A stretch of 64,000 nucleotides of DNA from Thuidium tamariscinum. Lineage: Eukaryota; Streptophyta; Bryopsida; Hypnales; Thuidiaceae. The position numbers and the translations under genes were made by a program. This document shows, one piece after another, positions 56,960 to 64,000 of this stretch (positions are counted from its first letter, which is position 1; each line of letters starts with the position of its first letter). The notes under the pieces were generated by a model, which saw nothing but the letters and a program-made list of their open reading frames with translations, did no database searches and was not told the DNA's origin. The stretch is taken from contig OZ019759.1 in assembly GCA_947034885.2 (NCBI GenBank), positions 3,784,501 through 3,848,500 on the forward strand, read 5' to 3'.

Positions 56960-59617
56960 ATGGCTCTCACTGTGGTTGTAAACGCCGAGTCGGCTAAAGT
57001 GGAGGAGACAGGGACTGCATGTTCTGGACATGACATGCATACACCCATTAGAAAGAAACATGGTAACCGGTCCACCATTGACTGGGCCACATACAACAAC
57101 GATGCTGTATTGGCAAAGCCGGGTTGGGAGGACATCCCTAAGCCTTGGACACGAGTGATTTGTTGGAATTATATAGATTGGGCTCACATCAACTGCCACT
57201 GGGACAAACATCGATATGGCACTCATGTGAAGTCAGGGTGTGCAAACATTAAGCGTTGTTGTCATCCCGGATTTAAAAAAAGACTAAAAGAAGTTATCTT
57301 GGCGCTTTGGGGGAGCTTACAAAGGGGGCAGGGACATTGTCATTGTGCCAAATGGCCTATGTAGAGGTATTTTTGAAGAAGGATGTGGATTGGACTACAT
57401 TCTTGGCAAAGCAACGGAAGGGTAGATTTCCAACTAAAATTTGAACCATTCTTGCGAATATTGATGTGCCACTAGAGAACTTAGGAAGTGACATGGTAGG
57501 AGAAGAAGAAGATGAACATGAAGAGACGGATGACATAGAAGTGGACGTCCAAAATGAAGTTGGGAAGTGACATGGTAGGAGAGGAAAAAGATGAACATGA
57601 AGAGACGGATGACATGGAAGTGGACATCCAAAATGAAGTTGTTCATGATGATTTTGTACATGTCGCAGCAGAGGTTTTAAGGGAGGCCTCGATGGCCAAC
57701 ACTGTGACAATACAAGCTTCCATCTTGCCATTCCAAGATGCCACACATGGCTCACAACCTATGGAAGGTTCCATTACAACACCTACAGTGGAAAATGTAG
57801 CAAATGAGTTGGAACGCTTGCAAGCTATGGTTGCCGCATTGGAAATTGAGAAGGCAAAGGTGGTTAGGAGTCATGAAAAAAGTTTAGAAGAAGAAAGAGA
57901 GAAGGTGAAGGCATTAGTGGAAGAAAACCAAAGGTTGGAAGCAAAAATTCACGAAGTCATGAGTACTAATCGCCACTCATCTATGGATGGCACACCTTTG
58001 CTTGATGATGTAGTCGCCATGATTACATATGGCGTGGTTGATGACCAAGTGAACTCGAGTCCTCGAAATGGTTTTATAGTGCATCCTCGTGCTACTTTTC
58101 CAAATTTTGCCTTTGGAGGTGCAAGTTCTAGTTGAAGAAGTGCATTAGATGCCTCTAATCTCCAAAGGGTTGATCACTCTACCTTTGAGAGAATGCGAAT
58201 TTTTGCAGAGCAAGCAGAGATGCAGGTATTGCGTAGCAAAGTAGAGATGGATAAGCATTCCTCTGCCATGTATTCCCTTGAAACACAGGTATCAAATGCA
58301 GAAGGGCATGTGCAACGACTCACCTCAAGGAACGTGCGTATGGAGAAGGACATCTCTAAATTACTCATCCAAAATGCACAATTGCAATTATTGAATGTTG
58401 AATTGCGTAATGATCCTCATCGGGGGAAGAAGATGTTAGCAATGTGCAACATGTTTTTAGCATATACCTCAGCAATGAATGAATCGCAACAATTGCAAGG
58501 GGAGGTAAAAAAGGTGGCAGCTACTTTTGGTGACTACGGTCGACGTTATTTTGGGTTGACATCTTGGCTTCTATTGGAAGACATTTTTCCAGGATCGCTA
58601 CCCAAATACTCCAACAATGGTAATCAAAGCATTGATTGGAACAAAGATCCATCCTTGGAGTTTATGTACAACACAAAGCGATATACATATGCAGAGCCAT
58701 CTCCAAAGGGTTTGAAGCCACTAGTGTGGCCTTTTGTCCCTAATTTTGTTAAAGATGGAACGACATGCATTTTGTGTTTGGAGCCGTTTGGCCCCGAGGG
58801 TGGATGGAGTCTTGGTACTTGTATGCATATGTACCACCCGGGATGCCTTATTCCATTAATGGTGACTAGAAGGAGATGTGTACAATGCAAAGCTCCATTT
58901 CACCAACGTTTGTACAAAATGTTTTGCCTTGAAAACCATATGCTTGAACATTATGAATACAATGAGGCAAACTTACTGGGCCCTTCCAATAGATGCCATT
59001 GGGGTAAAGACATGGCTTGGCTATGGAAGTGGAAGCATGACCATCAGCATTTACCGACCCTAATGATATCCACAATACAGTGGGAGAATGATGAGCAAAT
59101 CACCGACGTTTGCAAAAAGATCATTCCATTGAATGATGCATAACGTCGATATTTCTTTGCTCAACTTGTAGGTGGCCACTGGAATATGGCTAGACAAGTT
59201 TTTGTTAGGGGACTACATCCAGAGGGATTATTGTGGGATGCTAAAGGAGACAAGATAGGAACTCAAGGCCAAATGACGTTTGCAGCTGAAACGGCCTACG
59301 TTGCGGACACAACATTCCATAAGCTAACATATCTACATGCCATATACTCTCACTTGCACGATAAATACGATGTTCACACGTAGGCACTCTTGAATTGTTT
59401 GCAAGCATCTGAAGAACTACAGAATTTCATTGAAGCCAACATAAATGAAGTGATATTGGAACAAGGCCTTGGCGCACTTGGAAAAAAAGGTTGTTCTTAT
59501 TCAGTTTCATATTTTTGTGAGCCTTGTATATTGGGACTTAAGGTAAATGTATGCAGTTTCAACTTGAGAAGAAAATTTGTTTTGTCTCCAAAATATAATA
59601 TTCTTCATGAAATATAG
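56960..59617 (+). pseudogene. Coiled-coil RING-H2 gene, copy 1
   Basis: The N-terminal part (56960-57364) carries a Trp-rich segment, DWAHINCHWDKHRYG and SGCANIKRC. After a frame change comes DVPLENLGSDM, a 79-bp duplication, then one frame from 57554 to 59617 broken only by TGA 58133, TAA 59141 and TAG 59381. This frame has long coiled coils and, at about residues 192-235 of the part beginning at 58193, a RING-H2-type pattern: CILC, then GTCMHMYHPGC, then CVQC. The C-terminal part includes GGHWNMARQVFV and HPEGLLWDAKG. RING-H2 domains usually act in E3 ubiquitin ligases; here that is only a fold-level inference. Copy 2 downstream aligns over its whole length. It is not expected to be functional. 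Confidence 0.65.
57484..57641 (+). repeat. 79-bp direct duplication inside RING gene copy 1
   Basis: Copies 57484-57562 and 57563-57641 both start GGAAGTGACATGGTAGGAGA and code for an acidic EEEDEHEETDD-like run. As 79 is not a multiple of three, the first copy runs into TGA and the frame changes. Copy 2 of the gene lacks this duplication. Confidence 0.9.
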
Positions 59618-60385
59618 TTTTGCCTTCTGCAATTTCGTATACTGCTGAGAAGGTTATGTACAAAGTGCATCCCTTGAGTGCGTCCCTTGAGTGTGTTCCT
59701 TAAGTCCGTCCCTTGAGTCCGTGCATAGAGTGCGTCCCTTGAGTCCGTCTTCCGAGCCCGTGCATAGAGTACGTCCCTTGAGTCTGTCCACTGGGTCCAT
59801 CGACTTGACATTCTAGTACCATCCCATCTCGTCCGAGCGGACAAGAAAAACATTTGACAACGCATTATAATTGCCCAAATCTAGCGACGGCTTCTCGATC
59901 CTACTGCCACCGTCCAGAGGATGTATTCACCGTCGATGGATTTTTTTAATGTAATCTGGACGATCCTCCTTTCAGATACAACGATGTGGTTAGGGGGAAA
60001 CGATGTTTTCTTTCTCTCCAAAATGTAATTTTCTTCATGAAATATAATTTCACCTTCTTCAATTTCGTATACTGCTAAGAAGGTTATGCACAAAGTGCGT
60101 CCCTGAGTGCGTTCCCTGATTCCATGTACAGAGCCCGTCCATAGAGCCCATCCACTGGGTTTGTCGACCTGACATTCTGGCACCATCCTGTCTTGTCCGG
60201 GCGGACAAGAAAAACATTTGATGGCCCATTATTATTGCTCAAGCCTAGTGACGGCTTCCTAATCCTACCGCCGCTGTCTAGAGAAAGTACTCACCGTCGA
60301 TGGATTTTTTTTAATGTAATTTGGACGGTCCTCCTTTCAGATATGATGATGTAATTAGTGAAAACCGATGTTAATTACCGAACTT
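59585..60385. repeat. Tandem duplication, about 430-bp unit, between the RING genes
   Basis: Units start TCTCCAAAATATAATATTC (59585) and TCTCCAAAATGTAATTTTC (60015). Shared landmarks are AATTTCGTATACTGCT, GCGGACAAGAAAAACATTTG and CACCGTCGATGGATTTTTT. The first unit contains an extra run of CCCTTGAGT(G/C)CGT-type short repeats. Confidence 0.85.
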
Positions 60386-60429
60386 AATAGCGTCAAGGAG
60401 TGAGTTTGTATACATTGGATGTTTGCTTA

Positions 60430-62961
60430 GTGTTCTACAACGCCACTTTGTTCTTGGCATTCTCCTTCAGCTCGATGGACCTTGGTTTCACAAAGCCCTA
60501 TCTTCTAGTTGAGGAGTTTGTGAGACTGTGCAAGTTTTCCAAGCAGGTAGACGGACCTGCAGATCCAACGCAGAGTGCCTGTCAAGTGCTGCAACGTCCA
60601 CTGGACGGACTTGTGGCCTTTGCCCTAGAGCTGGACGGACCTAGTTTGCAGAAACTAAGCCTTGCCTGCTAGTTGAAGGGAAAGAAGGTGAATGGCAAAC
60701 AGAGGCCCTACGAAGAAGAGGAGGGGGAACAAGCTTGAGGTGAACTGGGCCATATGAAACGATGCCCTGAACTTGGGAAACGTAGGATGGCAAGGAGACA
60801 ACGATGTATGGACTCAATAGACTTGTGGAAAGTATGTTGATTGGGCACACATTGTTCGCCATTGGGAGAAGGACCGGATTGCCACAATCCTCAAGTCAGG
60901 GACAGCCAACATCAAATTGTGTAGGCATGCCAAGTTGAAGAAGAGATTGACTCAATGCGCACGGGCATTGTGGGGCTTCAACACAAACCGAGATGGCACC
61001 TTTGCATTGTGTAGCATGGTATATGTAGAGGTTTTCTTAGGAAAGGATGTGAATTGGGAGACATACCTCGCCATTGTATAGAATGAACAATTGCCATTGA
61101 AGCTCCAAAGTATTCCACCAAATCCAGATGTCCCATTGGAAGAGAACCTGAATATGGGCAATGAAGACATGGCAATGGTGGAGGCAAGTGGGGTAGACCG
61201 CGTGGCAATGGTGGTGGCATAATGGAAGCATCTTAGTTCAATTGGAGTACCATTGAAGTCGGCCCTAAGAAACATCAATTGTTGAATGATGCAACACTAG
61301 ATCAGGGCATGGTACAGAATGTAGAGGGTTCAATGGTTGTGGAGGAGCAACATCCTATGATGGCTCCCTTTTTTGAAGCGGACGGATGAAGTTATTATGT
61401 TGCGTCAAGCGGCTTTTGATTTGAATGAGAAGCTTTGTGTAGTTGGTAAAGAGCATGCACAAGAGTTCAATGCCCTAAAAGCAAAGTTGAAGGCTATGGA
61501 GGAGGAGAACAATACCTTGAAGGCACTACCTCGTGTTGTAATTCCAACAGAATGCAGTGCTCAAGGGAAAGCAAGTGTGGATTTCCCCACATTTGCAGCT
61601 ATGCAAGCACGAGCTGAAAAAGCTGAGCAAGAGGTTGAGAATTTGACATATGTTTTGGCTGAAATGCAAAAAACCATGGAAGGAAATGGGTCACCAAACT
61701 CTCTCCATGAATACTATCAAGCGAAGCACGCCAAATTAGTCATAGAGCGAAATGACTTGGAGCTAGAGGTGAGCAACATGAAGTTGGCTTGCACTTTTGC
61801 CTTCATGCAGTCAGAGCAAATGCAACGTGAGGTACGGCGTATAGAGGCATCATTTGGAGATGGCGACAATCGTTTTTTTGGACTCACGTCATGGCCCATG
61901 ATAGAAGAAATGTTCATGGATGATTTATTGGAGAACGAAGACAATAGTAGCATTGATTGGAACCCCAATCTGGACTTGGAGTTCTAATACAAGATGGAGA
62001 GGTACAAGTATCCATTGCCCACACCACCAGAGATAGTAGAAGGAGAAAAGCCTAAGGAACCTAAGCTTAATCCACTAGTGTGGGCAAATGTTCCAAGCTT
62101 TGTCAAAGATGGCTTGACTTGTGCCCTTTGCACATTTTCGTTTGGCCCAGAAGGAGCGTGGAGTTTGGGTACATGTCCACACATGTACCACCCACAATGT
62201 TTGATTCCTTACATGGTTGTGAAGAAGAAATGTCCAGTGTGCAAGGCCCCATTTCATAGACGTATGTACCAAATGTTTGGGTTGGAGAGCAAAATGCCTT
62301 GTGATTATGAATACAATGAGGACAATTACCCTGGAACATTGGAAGATAGAGCAACAATATGGGGGACTGATTTGACTTGGTATTGGAAGTCGTCACACCA
62401 TGGACATTATGTTCCCACAAGAAGTCTAGCAAATGTCCCATTTGCCTCCACTCAAGAAATCACTCGGTGTGGCATTGCTATTCATCTGGATGGAGGAGGA
62501 AAAAAAGACGCAATTGGTTTGCAACCCTTGTTGGTGGCTATTGGAATTTGGAGTAGAATGTTTATATTGATGGTCCACATCCAGAGGGAGATATAGTATT
62601 CAATTCCCAAGGTAATGTTGTAGTGTATGCTCATGAATTGTCAGAAGCGGCATTGATATGAGCCACATCTAACACCTCATTCAATGAAGCGGAGGAGTTG
62701 AATCTTGTTTACAATTACCTATCTACGGCCTACAATGATTCAACGTTGGCTATTTTAAATTCTTTTCAAAGCATGGTGCCTTTGCAAGAATTCCTCAAAC
62801 AAAGTATCCGATGCGGCATTCTCAAACCCGACTTCAAAGTCCCAATTGGAGGACGTTGCATTCGACCAGACGGCAGAGGATCCACCAATATCAATGTTAA
62901 AGGTGCTAGTACAAGCAAAGCAAGAGGTGCCGGACCAAGTGGAAGCAATATGGTTCCGTAG
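60430..62961 (+). pseudogene. Coiled-coil RING-H2 gene, copy 2
   Basis: The order matches copy 1: a Trp-rich N-terminal part (YVDWAHIVRHWEKDR, SGTANIKLCRH, RALWG) with stops and frame changes, DVPLEENLNMGNEDM, a coiled coil (61373-61987), a TAA at 61985, then 61994-62596 with the RING-H2 pattern CALC, GTCPHMYHPQC, CPVC and APFHRRMYQMF. A further frameshift near 62.5 kb precedes the C-terminal frame 62698-62961 (LKQSIRCGILKPDFKV). It is degraded like copy 1 but by different lesions, so the two decayed independently after duplication. Confidence 0.65.
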
Positions 62962-63367
62962 AGTTCTAGTGACAAGTAGTAGACTTAGAAGTAAGAGGTA
63001 GGTAGGACAATAGAATAGCATAGGAGAAGCTCACATTACAACCACCCTACAACTTGATGGTTATTTTGTATGTGTAAATATTAAAAATAATTTTTTGAAC
63101 ATATCTGTGATCTTAATTTGCTTCCTTTGATTACCTGAATGCTACAGTTTTTTTTTGGATTTGTGAACTGGATGGAAGCAAGTATAAATCATAGCACTTT
63201 GTCAATTTTTCAATGCATTAAATCAATTTAAATGAGAATGTAAGCTGTTTTAGGAGCTGAAACCGTTATGACCCCAAATACGCATGTAAGACATTGCATA
63301 AGAACAAGAAGACACTAGTGCCAAATTTGGATTCAATTTTTATACTTGTTGCTGATCAGGGTTTATA
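62962..63367. other. AT-rich downstream spacer
   Basis: No feature is supported between the end of RING gene copy 2 and the CACTA-like terminus. Confidence 0.4.
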
Positions 63368-63710
63368 CACTACAAAAATGCTGTGAGTCGACGCCCATGC
63401 CGTCTAGTGGACAATTAGGCTGTCCAGTGCACTCACTAAACGTCTAGTTGACGAAGTGTCCGTCCAAGAGACAATCAGCCCGTCTAGATGGGCAGGCCAT
63501 CCAAGAGATGAGCAGGCCGTCTAGGAGGCCGCGTGTCCGTCCAGTCAATGGGATAGAGACGGACCCGACGAACTTCATCCACCCTTTTTTGGCCCCTTTC
63601 GGGTCACATCTGCATCGCGTCACAACTCAAACGCATCAGGACACATCCTGATGGACGCAATCGGACATCTTGACGGGAAAAGCCAATGTCACGTTGGAAT
63701 AGACAATCCT
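63368..63710 (+). mobile_element. CACTA-like terminus with subterminal repeats, possibly running off the window
   Basis: CACTACAAAAATGCTG is a typical plant CACTA terminus. It is followed by clustered (C)CGTC(T/C)A-type words such as CCGTCTAGTGGAC, GTCCGTCCAAGAGAC and GCCGTCTAGGAGGCC, as expected of subterminal repeats. The part from about 63530 to 63700 matches, in inverted orientation, 55075-55200. No matching right end is in the window. Confidence 0.5.
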
Positions 63711-64000
63711 GCATTTAATTGGCCAACTTTAAAATACTTTATAGTTTTAAAATAAAGTCTCCAAATATAAACAATTATTGAGTAAGAAGGGATTCTAAAT
63801 CCTCCAATAGCAACTAATCACAAGAGTTGTACAACGGATAATTTACAAAATATCTACAATCAAAATTACAAAAAGGATATCGGATGGCGGCTAATATAAT
63901 AAACAATCCCCTTTGAAAGGATGACTAACTAGGAATCCGTATTCTCCATCTTCTATAAAGAGCGCTAACACTATCAAATATAGCTTGTGATTTTGGAATA
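63711..64000. other. AT-rich end of window, nothing supported
   Basis: No frame, repeat or motif of note was seen. Confidence 0.5.

Noticed and set aside
6642..59383. Stop-codon reassignment as explanation for the many in-frame TAG codons
   Set aside because: TGA and TAA also occur in frame, frameshifts are present, and the intact frames of unit E and the left-edge gene use normal stops or none.
1..64000. tRNA, rRNA or organellar segments
   Set aside because: No such sequence was recognised; the introns and repeats fit nuclear DNA.

Overview
The window looks like nuclear DNA of a land plant. The support is a short interstitial TTTAGGG array near 38.15 kb, many well-formed GT-AG introns, CACTA-type miniature transposons and layers of nested retroelements. 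No organelle, bacterial, rRNA or tRNA features were seen. The species cannot be named from the sequence; a TE-rich non-seed plant (for example a bryophyte) is my guess. Almost everything here is transposon-derived, and only two frames are long and uninterrupted: a partial minus-strand gene at the left edge and one 560-codon ORF inside a retroelement.

Layout. 1-2.5 kb: a transposase-like gene (minus, runs off the left edge) and a plus-strand gene start diverge from a common region with a TATA box on each side. 2.5-16.5 kb: the plus gene, probably continuing as an eleven-exon gene whose C-terminal exons look like a permuted (beta-class) DNA-methyltransferase fold. It carries several in-frame stops, a CACTA MITE in exon 2 and a 3.6 kb retroelement in exon 8. 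Its long first intron holds MITEs and four related hairpins. 18-19 kb: another decayed plus-strand TE gene. 21.2-22.0 kb: a truncated retroelement end. 22-26 kb and 34.7-35.2 kb: remnants of a minus-strand coiled-coil gene (H) split by a retroelement that itself holds a second retroelement and a MITE. 36.7-39.9 kb: AT-rich tandem repeats. 40.4-45.6 kb: a paralogue of H (J), also broken by a retroelement and a MITE. 46.8-50.6 kb: another complete retroelement. 50.6-53.3 kb: purine-rich and tandem repeats and a minus-strand pseudogene. 53.3-55.9 kb: a TIR-bounded, CG-rich element with a 31-bp tandem array and a 93-bp-arm perfect-symmetry hairpin. 57-63 kb: two tandem degenerate copies of a coiled-coil plus RING-H2 gene. 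63.37 kb onward: a CACTA-like terminus.

The most interesting system is a family of about 3.6-3.9 kb units that begin TG, end CA, carry 5-bp target duplications and encode one conserved protein, but show no second LTR and no polymerase. They behave like protein-coding solo LTRs, or like a retroposon class I cannot name. Six copies (A-F) occur here, five with both ends mapped. Their precise insertion sites let broken host exons be read through, and together with the CACTA MITEs they give a relative chronology of nested insertions. A second theme is decay by in-frame stops rather than indels, with TAG over-represented, as expected if cytosine methylation (CG/CHG) drove C-to-T change in silenced copies.
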